Shown here in pieces: positions 27,562 through 36,703 of a stretch of DNA of 64,000 bases; within the stretch, counting starts at the first letter, position 1; each line of letters starts with the position of its first letter. The translations under genes and the position numbers were made by a program. This DNA comes from Natrinema halophilum (GTDB lineage Archaea > Halobacteriota > Halobacteria > Halobacteriales > Natrialbaceae): positions 558,001-622,000 of the forward strand of contig NZ_CP058601.1 of the NCBI RefSeq assembly GCF_013402815.2, written 5' to 3'. Under the pieces are notes generated by a model that was not told the DNA's origin, did not search any database, and was given only the letters and a program-made list of their open reading frames with translations.

Positions 27562-28700
27562 TCACTCGACCGGCTGGGCTTCGGGGAACTGATAGCTCCC
27601 GTCGAGAATGGGGTCGCGCGGCTGGTAGAGCCGAACCGTGTAGTTCCATCCCTCTGGTGTATAGAGGAAGTTCGGCTGGTCGGGGTCACCACCGAAATGG
27701 ATCGTGATACTGTCGTCGTCGTTTGGCTCTGCGGTCGCGTTACTCACAGTATAGGCATCGTACTCGTTCTCCTCGAAGTAGAAATCGCTGTTGTAGACGC
27801 TGATCGACCAGAACCCGTCGACGGGGACGTCCTCGACGGTAAGTGTGTGTGTGGCGTCGTGCCGTCATTCTGGGCGGGAGTCCGTTGAAGGATGAACGCT
27901 TCTGATGGGTTCGGAACGCCGGTCCACCCTGCCGTACTGGCAATGAAGTGCTTCACGGGGTCGACCTCATCGACGTCGCCATACGCGCCCGAGTAGTCGT
28001 CAAATGTGAGTCCGACCGTTACGAGCGCGTCGGTGAGTTGTTCGTATGATCGCTGATCCCAGTGAGGAATGTCGAACGTGCCAGCCGACGATTGCTCCGC
28101 GTCAGTCTCGTCCTGGAGTTGCCGGGTTTGTTCCAGATCGTCTGGATCGGTCGGGTCGACGAACGTGCGAATCACGACGCCAGCATACCCTGTGCCGACG
28201 AGGTCTTGTGTTATCGTGTACTCGCCGGGGTCGGTGGCGAACATCTTCACGTATTGGTCCTCGTTCTGGACGTTCATCGACCGGTATCGATCACCGCTGT
28301 CTGGGAGCGTGATGGTGACCGGCTCGGTTAGATCGAAGACTCCGAACGAGGCGAGCACGTCCCGGTCCTCCCCGATAGCAACCTGATCCTCGATGGGGGA
28401 GACATTTCTGCGATGGTAGAACTGTCCGAACCCGCCCGCGTCGACGATCGACTGGAACACGACATGACAGTTGGCGCGCGGGTAGTTCTCCCACGTCACT
28501 GGGACTGTCTCGTCATTTTCTGACGGTTCGTTCTGGTCCTGTGAGGCATTAGACCTCGCGGGGTTCGTCCGGGCAGTGGCGCTGCCACCACCCAGCGCGA
28601 GCAGTCCCCCGAGACCCGCCCCACGAAGTGCGGTTCGGCGGGTTGCTTGAAGCGGTTTGGAGTCCAATTCTGGCGTCGTGTGGTGTGTTTCGTTGCTCAT
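27562..28700 (-). pseudogene. Tat-exported DUF1254/DUF1214 protein, frameshifted at a GT repeat
   Basis: The frame opens with a Tat leader (MSNETHHTTPELDSKPLQAT, then RRTALRGAGLGGLLALGGGS) and a DUF1254 region (GGFGQFYHRRNVSPIEDQ). Near 27843-27853 a (GT)5 run carries two extra bases, so the frame ends soon after with missense tail at 27744. The original continuation, SISVYNSDFYFEENEYDAY to the DUF1214 end (YQPRDPILDGSYQFPEAQPVE), is intact in another frame down to 27562. Full length would be about 378 aa. The dinucleotide tract could permit reversible slippage. Confidence 0.75.
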
Positions 28701-29217
28701 GGCTCATACCTCTCTGAGTGGCCCACAGCAGCGATTAGGACCGACTCAGACGTTCACACTCCTGCATCCCATATAATATAGTGACGAGATTCGAGAATAA
28801 TTTCACGACACAATGATAGTGGTAGATGGATAAACATCTCTGAGTTCTCGATTGTCTCTCTGTGCGTATAGTGGGCGATCACGGACCGTAGTTCGTGCTG
28901 CATTCGCGCCCTCTATTCAGCATGACGCTTGAAAATTGACGTCGATTGAGGGATTCAACAAGACCAACGAGATTGATATTGATCTTCCAATCGGCCACCA
29001 CTCCTCAGACGTTACACCGGAACGACAGTCTCCCAGACTCGATTGCGTACCGACAGCCTTCCTCGAGAGCCAGTGACAGCTGATGTCCCCGGGGAACACA
29101 CCAACCCCCGTCTCGAGCAAGGACCGACGACGACCGATCGAGCGAGAGACCAACAAGTAACGAGACCACGCAAACAGCCGCGGTCCTAGTGTATTATTCT
29201 ACCTGGGAGTCTTTGAT
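28701..29217. other. Promoter cassette and left part of repeat copy B
   Basis: Bases 28701-28912 are the promoter cassette of the DUF1254 gene, homologous to that of the photolyase. From 28912 (TCTATTCAGCA) to 29200 the sequence matches 23988-24250 and 32958-33230. A minus-strand open frame (28917-29156) reads through this repeat but all three copies differ by frame-breaking changes, so I do not call it a gene. Confidence 0.55.
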
Positions 29218-30201
29218 TCATCGTTCGGGTGGTGGAAAACCCCCATGGCCAGCCCTATCTGTGGACACCATCTGTCTCCGGTGATCCAGTCGATTCACCC
29301 GTCTCCCCGGGGATCGACGCATCCCCTTCAGCAGCATCCGCCGCTCGGTGTACGGCAGCCCGTTCTTGCGTTCGGTCCGCTTGCGGATCGCCAGGCGATT
29401 CTTCGAGAGCTCGAGCAAGGCGTCGATCGTCCTCGAGACGAGCTTCTTCGCGTAGGCGTCACTGACTCCTTTTTCTTGCCGCCGGATCCAGTGTTTCATG
29501 TCGCTGGCCTTCACGTACTCACGGACGCCCTTGCAGCCCTCTTGCCACGGATCATCACCGACACTGGGATCGGACCGAGCCCGCCAGAGTTTTACTGCGA
29601 GTCGCGCTGGGAGCGAACTCGTCGACGACCGGAGCATATCGTCGTCCATCTGTGCCAGTCGCTGGATTGGGAGCAGATCGCCGTGAGACAGCGTGACCGA
29701 TCCACCCCGATCGAGTGAATCATCGGCGTCGGGAATCCGCATGTACGTATCGTCCTCTTTGGTGAATTGCTCGAGGTGATCGACTCCACTTGCAAGCGCG
29801 TCGGGGTCGACGTGCTCGGCGAGGAGATGCGCGCCTTTCTCGAGTTCTCTCGTTTGTAGCTCTGCAATGCGGTCTTTGTTCGTGCCGGCTTTCTTCAGGG
29901 CGGCCTGCGCGACGGCTTCCAGGCGCGTGTTCCCTTCTTGGAGGGTCTCGATCTGGTTGCTCTGTTCGGTGACTGTCTCTCGAAGGGATTCGTTCTCGCT
30001 CTCGAGATCGTCGAGAAGATCGACGGCTCGCCAGACCGTTGATTGTGTGACGCCGGTGACGTTGACGAGTTCGGGGATGCTGAACTCCCCCTTGTGGGCA
30101 TCGACGAGAAGCCGAAGAATATCGTCGGCTGCCTGGATACGGAACGTCTCGGTATCGTCAGTCGGATTGCCGTCGATGGAGTCCTTTATCCCTTGTTGCA
30201 T
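29218..30201 (-). CDS. Chimeric protein: winged-HTH head fused to coiled-coil family (copy B)
   Basis: A 327-aa protein. Residues about 15-62 (ADDILRLLVDAHKGEFSIPE) and TGVTQSTVWRAVDLLDD form a winged helix that in haloarchaea normally starts nucleotidyltransferase-domain proteins. Residues 63-105 are a heptad coiled coil (ESENESLRETVTEQSNQIE). From there on it is nearly identical to the protein at 33268 (KDRIAELQTRELEKGAHLLA; GGSVTLSHGDLLPIQ). The join falls at a shared LDDLESEN word. The C-terminus (after about 290) diverges again. Function unknown; likely mobile-DNA associated. Confidence 0.7.
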   Translation of the reverse strand: MQQGIKDSIDGNPTDDTETFRIQAADDILRLLVDAHKGEFSIPELVNVTGVTQSTVWRAVDLLDDLESENESLRETVTEQSNQIETLQEGNTRLEAVAQAALKKAGTNKDRIAELQTRELEKGAHLLAEHVDPDALASGVDHLEQFTKEDDTYMRIPDADDSLDRGGSVTLSHGDLLPIQRLAQMDDDMLRSSTSSLPARLAVKLWRARSDPSVGDDPWQEGCKGVREYVKASDMKHWIRRQEKGVSDAYAKKLVSRTIDALLELSKNRLAIRKRTERKNGLPYTERRMLLKGMRRSPGRRVNRLDHRRQMVSTDRAGHGGFPPPER

Positions 30202-30669
30202 AGCTTCAGATAGAGTCTGATACTGTGCAACGAGTTAAGGATGTAGCGGAGAGAATTGGCAGATGAATCTCGAGGACTGATTAGGGCTCGGTCGGTTTCG
30301 ATAGGATTCGAAAACCCAGTCAGCTCTGATTCAGATCCGTTCGCTGTTACACTGGATTTGCTCCCGGTGTTCCGAAAAGCCTCACCGACCGTTGGTTCGA
30401 AGCTGAAATACCTGACGTCGTCAGGGAAGTCGAACGCAAGTAAGATGGTCCAGACGATTTCTGGACCGGGTCGCCACTGTGCTCGAGGATATCTGATCCC
30501 TGGACTGAGACCTAGTTGCAATCCTTGAGTGACACATGTCGTGATCGCAGTTCGTTACGTGAGCGGCACCAAAGAATCCCAGAAATAATTCCTTGACAAC
30601 CACCTCGACATCGCCACCATGGAACTCCAGAAGCTCCTATCCGAGTTTTTGTTCGAAGATGCTCAATAA
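30202..30669. other. Gene-free interval
   Basis: These 468 bases lie between the chimeric gene's start and the peptidase gene's stop. The AT-poor left part should include the promoter of the chimeric gene. Short open frames (for example 30256-30528) show no family features, and I see no repeat or RNA structure. Confidence 0.4.
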
Positions 30670-31596
30670 TCAGGTCAGGGATTGGAGCTGCTTAATACGC
30701 ACGTCGATAGAAGGGTGTGTGGAGAGAAGGCGGAATGTATTGGATCCTTGCCCGAGCGTCGGGAAAGCATTGACAGCATTCGTCGAACGAGCATGTTTCC
30801 GAAGGTCAGTCATCGGTTTATCCGACTTCGATTCATCAAGTCGTTTGAGAGCTGTTGCAAGCGTCTCAGCCTGACCAGTCGCAGCTACAGCACCACGGTC
30901 TGCAGCTAGTTCACGACCGCGAGTGAAAACACCCACACCAACCAATGCAATGACGGTAAGGATACGGCCAACAATATCAAACACGTTTGCTGGATACCCC
31001 TCTTCATAGAGTGATTCAGCGGCTATGAGCGGCACAAGTAGTCCCGAAACCAAGCGGAGATCGTCGTTAGCAATATGTGCGAGTTCATGCGCCAGTACAG
31101 CCTCACATTCTTCTTGTGATAGCAATGTGATGAGACCCTCGGAAATAATGACGACGGGAGTATGTCTGTCTTTGGTCCAGATGTTTGCATCTTCAGGCCG
31201 GTAAGTCGTGTATGCGAGTGGCGCTGAGGTTGAGTGGATTCGCAGATCTGGAACCGGAACATCGAATTGAGCAGCAACCCGTCTGACTGATGCCTCGGTC
31301 AACGCTGCATCTTCCAACGTTGACTCCGTTATAGGAACGGTCTTTTCGAGTAACTGACGACGTTCCTCACGAATTGTCTTCTGAATCGTCCAAGCAAAAA
31401 TAGGTAACATAACGACAATACCGAGTGAGAACGCGGCGATCCACAATTGCATCTTACCCTGTTTGGGAACAAAATACATGAGTGCAGCACCTATTATACC
31501 CCCTACAAAAGCAATACTGACAGCAAGTACCGTAACGAGGATAGCAATTGATAAAAGTGCCCGGATGGCCAATCCTGTTGGTGTTGTTAGCCGCAT
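30670..31596 (-). CDS. M48-family membrane zinc metalloprotease (HtpX-like)
   Basis: A 308-aa membrane peptidase. Two hydrophobic segments lie near the N-terminus (about residues 10-35 and 45-65) and another pair after the active site. The zinc motif HELAH (AVLAHELAHIANDDLR) and the downstream glutamate ligand (GRELAADRGAVAATG) are intact. HtpX-like proteases degrade damaged membrane proteins. The start at 31596 (MRLTTPTGLA) is favoured by position; 31629 is possible. Base composition is lower in GC than the core genes, consistent with transfer. Confidence 0.88.
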   Translation of the reverse strand: MRLTTPTGLAIRALLSIAILVTVLAVSIAFVGGIIGAALMYFVPKQGKMQLWIAAFSLGIVVMLPIFAWTIQKTIREERRQLLEKTVPITESTLEDAALTEASVRRVAAQFDVPVPDLRIHSTSAPLAYTTYRPEDANIWTKDRHTPVVIISEGLITLLSQEECEAVLAHELAHIANDDLRLVSGLLVPLIAAESLYEEGYPANVFDIVGRILTVIALVGVGVFTRGRELAADRGAVAATGQAETLATALKRLDESKSDKPMTDLRKHARSTNAVNAFPTLGQGSNTFRLLSTHPSIDVRIKQLQSLT

Positions 31597-31682
31597 ATTG
31601 GTTATTACCGCATATGGGATAAAACCCAACTCAATAAGATATAATTAGTGTTGTGAGGGCGGATTAAAAAGTTTCCAACTCA

Positions 31683-32240
31683 ATCGACTGTACGTACCTG
31701 AACGGACGGTATGACGAGAACGGTGTGGTGCGTCACGGCTACGCCGCTGACGCGCCGTTCATCGGGACTCCACACGACGCTCGATACCACTACAGCAAAC
31801 GCTTCGGTATCGAGTCGAGCTATCGCTTATCTGAGCAAGCGATAGCGACGACAACAACACGAGACGTAACGGAGAGACTGCTGTACGTCGTGGTGAGTCT
31901 GCTGTTAGGGAACGTTTGGCGGTATTTGCACTACGAATACGTGGCGACGCCCTGCCGAGGCGGGCGTCGCTTCTGGTGGTGGCCGTACAAGGAGTTCGTG
32001 AATATGGTTCGGCGGGCTGCGTGGACGGCCCTTGCGGTGCGTCGGGCTGTCCCCGTGAACCGACCACCTGACGCACGGTTCTACCGGCAGCCACAGACCG
32101 AGCAAGCGTCTTCGCAAGTGGCAACGCTGTCGCGTCGGCGGCTGACCGCCGCCGGCAGCGACAACTCTGTCTTCGATCAGCGTTGCTCGGCCGTTACCGA
32201 CGACTCATCACAACAAAACAGGTGGGTCAGCTCAGGCTAA
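31683..32240 (+). pseudogene. C-terminal fragment of an ISH3-type transposase
   Basis: An open frame without its N-terminal half encodes the conserved transposase tail: HYSKRFGIESSYRLSEQA, LLYVVVSLLLGNVWRYLHYE and WWPYKEFVNMVRRAAWTA. The catalytic glutamate region (KRFGIESSYR) is present, but the two upstream aspartate motifs are missing. The left end is cut near 31680 with no recognisable terminal repeat, so it is a dead remnant. Confidence 0.75.
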
Positions 32241-32269
32241 CTGGCGATGCTTTGTGAGGTACTGATACT

Positions 32270-32761
32270 CTACTGTGAGAAGCTATCCTTGAATTTTATT
32301 CCTGGTCCATCTTCTCGATGTTTCACGACAACGTTCTCAGGTAGCATAGAATCAAATGAGATAGTTGCCTTATATGGAACAACCGCAGTTTCAGTTGTAC
32401 AGACGCCTGCTGACTCATCCCTATCATCAAAAACTATCACGGTAAGAGTATCACTTTCTTCATCGTAACATGCCGACTCAAGGACCGTCTTCTTACAGGA
32501 CCGGCCCCCGCTTTTCAATCGACCTTCGATGATGATTTGAAATTCCTCAGATATAAAGTGAACATTTACAGCGTGTTGGAATCTCTTCTCAAAATCTATC
32601 TTAGTTGATTTGGGGGGTTCCTCGGAGTCTACAAGCGCGAATTGAAAGTCTGTAATCGGCTGAGTGAAACAGTTTTTGTCGGCTGGTGAACCAGTCGCCA
32701 TGCATCCAGCGAGAGTGGTGAAACCCGCACCTGATAACCCGAGGAACGTTCGCCGGTCCAT
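32270..32761 (-). CDS. Tat-exported lipoprotein
   Basis: A 163-aa protein with the twin-arginine leader MDRRTFLGLSGAGFTTLAGC. The RR pair at residues 3-4 and the lipobox LAGC (cysteine 20) point to Tat export and lipid anchoring on the outer face of the membrane, the usual haloarchaeal route. The mature part has four further cysteines and no recognised domain. Function unknown. Confidence 0.75.
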   Translation of the reverse strand: MDRRTFLGLSGAGFTTLAGCMATGSPADKNCFTQPITDFQFALVDSEEPPKSTKIDFEKRFQHAVNVHFISEEFQIIIEGRLKSGGRSCKKTVLESACYDEESDTLTVIVFDDRDESAGVCTTETAVVPYKATISFDSMLPENVVVKHREDGPGIKFKDSFSQ

Positions 32762-33267
32762 ATCTCATAAACGGTTGCTATAGATTAAAATCATAGAATT
32801 GTTCAAAGAACCATTTCACCTTCTGCACCGAGCATTTCAAACAATTTCTCTGGTTCTATCTGTCTTCTAAGATCACAGACTGGTTAGTACGTCACTGAAA
32901 TTTCGTGTTGCATCAGAGCTTGCACTCCGAATATTGAGGTGAGGTATATATAGATCGTGTATTCAGCAAGATCCACCTACCAATACTGTATCGGAAAGAC
33001 TATTCAGCGATATCAGCAGTGTCTGCGCTCTCAAAGCATATGCTAGAGCACGTAGGCTCGAGAAGTTCTCGGACAAGGTTTTCCGAGAGACACCTGATGT
33101 CCTCGGGGAACACTCCAACCCCCGTCTCGAGTTCGGACCGACGACGACCGAGCGAGCGAGAGACCCACAAGTAACGAGACCACACGTACAACCGCGATCG
33201 CGGTGAATTACTCGTTTCGTAGACCTGAATGAGCCCGGTGGGCGGTGGTCCCTCCCTGTGGCCAGGC
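32762..33267. other. Intergenic region with left part of repeat copy C
   Basis: From TGTATTCAGCA at 32958 to about 33240 the sequence matches the repeats at 23988 and 28912; the best conserved block is around 33095-33185 (cctcggggaacac, cgaccgagcgagcgagagacc). The first 190 bases hold only the promoter side of the lipoprotein gene. I call no gene here. Confidence 0.5.
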
Positions 33268-34116
33268 CTATCTGTGGACGCCAGCTGTCTTCGGTGAATC
33301 AGCGGATTCGGCAGTCTCGCCAGGAACCGACGTATCCGTCTTCAACAACACCCGGCGTTCGGTGTACGGCAGTCCGTTCTTGCGTTCGGTCTGCTTGCGG
33401 ATCGCCAGGCGATTCTTCGACAGTTCGAGCAAGGCGTCGATCGTCCTCGAGACGAGCTTCTTCGCGTAGGCGTCGCTGACACTCGTTTCCTGCCGTCGGA
33501 TCCAGTGTTTCATGTTGCTGGCTTTGACGTACTCGCGGACGTCCTTGCAGCCCTCCCGCCACGGATCGTCGCCGACGCTTGGGTCGCTCCGAGCCTTCCA
33601 GAGTTTCGCGGCGAGTCGTGACGGCAAGGAGTTTGTCGACGACCGGAGCATATCGTCGTCCATCTGTGCGAGTTGCTGAATCGGGAGCAGATCGCCGTGA
33701 GACAGCGTGACCGATCCACCCCGGTCGAGTGGATCATCGGAGTCGGGAATCCGCATGTACGTATCGTCCTCTTTGGTGAATTGCTCGAGGTGATCGACTC
33801 CACTTGCAAGCGCGTCGGGGTCGATGTGCTCGGCGAGGAGATGCGCGCCTTTCTCGAGTTCTCTCGTTTGTAGCTCTGCAATGCGGTCTTTGTTCGTGCC
33901 GGCTTTCTTCAGGGCGGCCTGCGCGACGGCTTCCAACCGAGTGTTCTCTTCCTCGAGAGTCTCGATCTGCTCTTGTTGTGCTTCGATTTGGTCGCTCTGC
34001 TCGGCGACGGTCTCTCGAAGGGATTGGTTCTCGCTCTCGAGATCGTCGATACGAGCCTCGAGCTGTTGGAGGTGGTCTCTGATCGATGCGTCACTGTCGG
34101 AATTGTTGGGTGTCAT
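33268..34116 (-). CDS. Coiled-coil protein of unknown function (copy C)
   Basis: A 282-aa protein: a long N-terminal coiled coil (about residues 10-70, with LQQLEARIDDLESENQSLRE) and a conserved C-terminal domain (EQFTKEDDTYMRIPDSDDPL, DMKHWIRRQETSVSDAYAKK-type segment) shared almost exactly with the protein at 29218. This copy lacks the winged-helix head and so probably represents the ancestral form. It may be a DNA-binding or partition-type accessory protein of a mobile element, but no domain identity is certain. Confidence 0.65.
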   Translation of the reverse strand: MTPNNSDSDASIRDHLQQLEARIDDLESENQSLRETVAEQSDQIEAQQEQIETLEEENTRLEAVAQAALKKAGTNKDRIAELQTRELEKGAHLLAEHIDPDALASGVDHLEQFTKEDDTYMRIPDSDDPLDRGGSVTLSHGDLLPIQQLAQMDDDMLRSSTNSLPSRLAAKLWKARSDPSVGDDPWREGCKDVREYVKASNMKHWIRRQETSVSDAYAKKLVSRTIDALLELSKNRLAIRKQTERKNGLPYTERRVLLKTDTSVPGETAESADSPKTAGVHR

Positions 34117-34201
34117 CGAGGGAATGGGGAAAGTCGAAGATCGTTCGCCAGAACGGAGCTCGAACTCGGCAACAGACCGGTGATCACGGCGCTGTCGCTA
34201 T

Positions 34202-34226
34202 CGCGACGGGGACTGTGCCCGTCGCG
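34202..34226. terminator. Perfect 9-bp inverted repeat
   Basis: CGCGACGGG (34202-34210) pairs with CCCGTCGCG (34218-34226) around a 7-base loop. It lies in the 204-base gap between the four-gene minus-strand operon and the coiled-coil gene. It could be a transcription terminator or operator; no T-run follows on the minus strand, so the assignment is weak. Confidence 0.35.
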
Positions 34227-34320
34227 AGTGCAAGGCGATTGCTGGCAACGTGGCCACTGGAGACTGGCCGTTCGTGAAGGGAGCACCGTTCAGGGAGGCT
34301 ATCCGAGGGTGTGGTGCTCG

Positions 34321-34719
34321 TCAGGCAGTGGCCACGACTGTCGGATCGACGAGGGTCGTCCAGTGTGTCTGACCCGCCATCGCGAGTCCGAGGTCGGCCT
34401 CGAGGATGACATCGTCTCGGCCGTGGGCAGTCCCAGTTAGCTCCGTTGGAGCGCAGCCAACACAGTAGACGGCTGCGATCGTGTAGGTCAGCTCGTCTGA
34501 GTACCGGCAGGCTCGAGCGCTTATTGGACGGCCTTCATGGAGGCGACCTCCGCAGTCGTAGCAGGGGACAGTCTCGCCTGCCGTGATCCGTGCACCCTCA
34601 AACTGCTGCTCGAGGAGACAGGGATGGTGGGTCCCGGTCGACGTCGTCTGTGGTTGGCCATCGGGTGACTCAAGAGCGTCGTCACAGACAGACGCCAGCC
34701 AGAGGGGGGAGTCTGTCAT
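34321..34719 (-). CDS. Small zinc-binding protein of unknown function
   Basis: A 132-aa protein with CYDCGGRL and a later CVGCAP pair, consistent with one zinc site. Start at 34719 (MTDSPLWLAS) overlaps the stop of the previous gene by four bases. It is the last of four tightly overlapping small genes (35463 to 34321), a layout typical of haloarchaeal plasmids and viruses. Confidence 0.65.
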   Translation of the reverse strand: MTDSPLWLASVCDDALESPDGQPQTTSTGTHHPCLLEQQFEGARITAGETVPCYDCGGRLHEGRPISARACRYSDELTYTIAAVYCVGCAPTELTGTAHGRDDVILEADLGLAMAGQTHWTTLVDPTVVATA

Positions 34720-34904
34720 CGGTCGTCCTCCGTGGAGTAGGAGTCGTCTGCTTCGATTCGCTTGTACACCTCGATCGTCTCCTCGATGTTGCGGATTGCC
34801 GGCTCGAGCGACAGCGGCTCGATTATCTCGCCGTCGAGAATCCACACGTCCGCGAGGACTTCCTCGAGACGGACACGGACCGGGTGTTCTGGTCCGTTGG
34901 TCAT
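34716..34904 (-). CDS. Small acidic protein of unknown function
   Basis: A 62-aa protein starting MTNGPEHPVRVRLEEVLADV, with no recognised domain. It overlaps both neighbours by four bases (ATGA junctions), so translation is coupled in the four-gene operon. Confidence 0.6.
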   Translation of the reverse strand: MTNGPEHPVRVRLEEVLADVWILDGEIIEPLSLEPAIRNIEETIEVYKRIEADDSYSTEDDR

Positions 34905-35077
34905 GCTTCGACCTCCTGGTTCGCTCTAGCGAGGGTGTCGGTCGTTGTGGGAGTAGAGTCGTGGGACTCTGGACCAGCGACCGCCTTCGCTTCCGCGAGG
35001 AGTTTCAGTTGGCGCTCTGCTTCCCGCTCGAGTTGCTCACTGCGGAGGCTTTGGTGTCGGTCCCTGGCGACCGACAT
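34901..35077 (-). CDS. Very small charged protein
   Basis: A 58-aa frame starting MSVARDRHQSLRSEQLEREA, helical and charged. I accept it because its stop overlaps the next start (ATGA) and its start lies two bases past the previous stop, filling a gap in the operon exactly. Confidence 0.55.
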   Translation of the reverse strand: MSVARDRHQSLRSEQLEREAERQLKLLAEAKAVAGPESHDSTPTTTDTLARANQEVEA

Positions 35078-35079
35078 GC

Positions 35080-35463
35080 TCAGAGTTCCTCCTCAAGGAT
35101 GTCCTGTGCCTGGTCAGCTGCGGAGACAGGGCGGTCGGCCCAGCCGCCACACTCCTGGTCGATGAACGCGATCCAGCGCTGGAGGTCCTCGCCACCTTCG
35201 CCCATCGGTCCGAGTTCGATGGCTTCGGTGTGCAGGATCGGCCCCTCGAGTGAGAATACCGGAACGGCGCCTGAGTCGTCGCGGTTGGCTCTGGAGTCCG
35301 TGACGACGATGCGCTCGAGTTTTCGGTCGACGTGGTGGTGTCGGCCTTCGTTGTCCTCGCCGACGTAGCCGTCGTTCCACGAGCGACGCTCGAAGGCTGG
35401 GTTGTTGGGCAGTGCCTGTCCATCAGTCGAAACGGTTTCATCCGTTGGGTGTTGTACGCTCAT
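35080..35463 (-). CDS. Conserved hypothetical protein, first gene of small operon
   Basis: A 127-aa acidic protein starting MSVQHPTDETVSTDGQALPN. It has no membrane segment or cysteine cluster and no known family. It opens the four-gene operon and is divergent from the winged-helix gene at 35650, which may regulate it. Confidence 0.6.
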   Translation of the reverse strand: MSVQHPTDETVSTDGQALPNNPAFERRSWNDGYVGEDNEGRHHHVDRKLERIVVTDSRANRDDSGAVPVFSLEGPILHTEAIELGPMGEGGEDLQRWIAFIDQECGGWADRPVSAADQAQDILEEEL

Positions 35464-35649
35464 ACGCTGGTTGCTCCAGCACAGGAGGTCGGTGCTCCAA
35501 CACCGGCCTCAGAGATTTTCCGAGGCGTCCTGTGCTCAGTTACTACTCTATTTGCCAGACTATTAAGCGTTACTTTGTAACGTACAATAGAGGAGACAAC
35601 AGAAAATACAATAGCTTCGACAGCGATAGGTACATTTGAGGGGATTGCT

Positions 35650-35928
35650 ATGCAAGGATACAAACGATTCAACGTGGCGAACAAGAACTTCGATCCGTCG
35701 AAACAACAGCGCCAGGTCCTCGATGTTTTCTGTGACGAGTATCAGGTAAATCCGCGGCGCATTCGTGATATTACCGATCTCGAGCGCCAACGCGTGAACG
35801 ACGCACTTACTGCGCTCGAGAACGCCGGCTGGGTCGAAAAACGTGCTCGTGGCCTGTACCGATTATTGTACGATGGCGAGTGCTACGTTGAACAGGTCAT
35901 CCGCTGCGAGGAGAATGCCAATGAATAG
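35650..35928 (+). CDS. Small winged-helix DNA-binding protein
   Basis: A 92-aa protein with a MarR/winged-helix-like fold: KQQRQVLDVFCDEYQVNPRR, ITDLERQRVNDALTALENAG (recognition helix region) and VEKRARGLYRLLYDGE (wing). Its position divergent to the four-gene operon across 186 AT-rich bases suggests a local repressor. Confidence 0.7.
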   Translation: MQGYKRFNVANKNFDPSKQQRQVLDVFCDEYQVNPRRIRDITDLERQRVNDALTALENAGWVEKRARGLYRLLYDGECYVEQVIRCEENANE

Positions 35929-36034
35929 GCTGCAGTATGCCGACGGCGGCTCTCTTTTTGAGTGACCTGCTAGCTACTATCGGAGCGACTCAGACGGCCA
36001 TGAACCCTATCTCGGAAACCCCTCTGTCAGCCAT

Positions 36035-36285
36035 ATGCAGGCATTCAAGAGCGTCGCCGAGGAACTCGGAACGGAGTTTACTGAGGGAGATCAACTCTTC
36101 CTCGATCGGGTGAAAGAAGACGCACTTTAAAAAGAGCGCCTGCGCCAGTCGGCGACGGTCAACTCTGAGGACAATATTGCCCTCGAGTTCGATAGCATGC
36201 TAACCAAGCAATTCATCGACCGCCGAGACCAGAACTAGGTGCACTTCCAGAAGGTCATGGACAACGACAAGGTCTAGGACATCAT
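36035..36285 (+). pseudogene. Fragment of a type I restriction HsdR gene
   Basis: One frame reads MQAFKSVAEELGTEFTEGDQ then, after a stop, ERLRQSATVNSEDNIALEF and LTKQFIDRRDQN, which matches the C-terminal region of HsdR subunits (LRQ...N.ENF...DRM.QN). In-frame TAA, TAG and TAG codons (about 36128, 36236, 36275) kill it. No hsdM or hsdS is nearby. Confidence 0.6.
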
Positions 36286-36703
36286 CACCGAAAGACGGTC
36301 TACGAAGCGAGTCAGGAAACCAAGGCTTGATCATCGCCTCTTTCAAAAAATTCACTCTCGCCTCGTTTGTTTGCACGCTCTTGTGCTCCGTTTCCTAACA
36401 GATGAAAACCCACTCGACGATATAGTCCTAAAGAACGAGTACAAAGGACCCGCGAAAATCGGCGCGTCCTCGTCGAAACCCGACTCACCGTTCGTAGTCC
36501 CGGGCGGGGCTGACATCCGAGTTTTGCATCTTCAGTAGCCACTTGGAGGAAGATCATTTGAATGTCATCTTTGATCATCTCGTAATCGTCTTCGCGGAGA
36601 TGGCTAATATTCTCGTGATCAAGATCGTTGCAAAGGTCAACAATTGTTCCTTCGTTAGAGTATTTGATCTGTAGCGCCTCAAGCAGGGATACCTGACTGG
36701 TAG
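36286..36703. other. Interval of uncertain coding content
   Basis: A minus-strand frame (36312-36578, open further upstream to about 36690) reads EALQIKYSNEGTIVDLCNDL, which looks protein-like, but it has no start codon before residue MIKDD and its tail becomes arginine-rich. It is probably the remains of a gene joined to unrelated DNA. Nothing else is seen. Confidence 0.35.
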
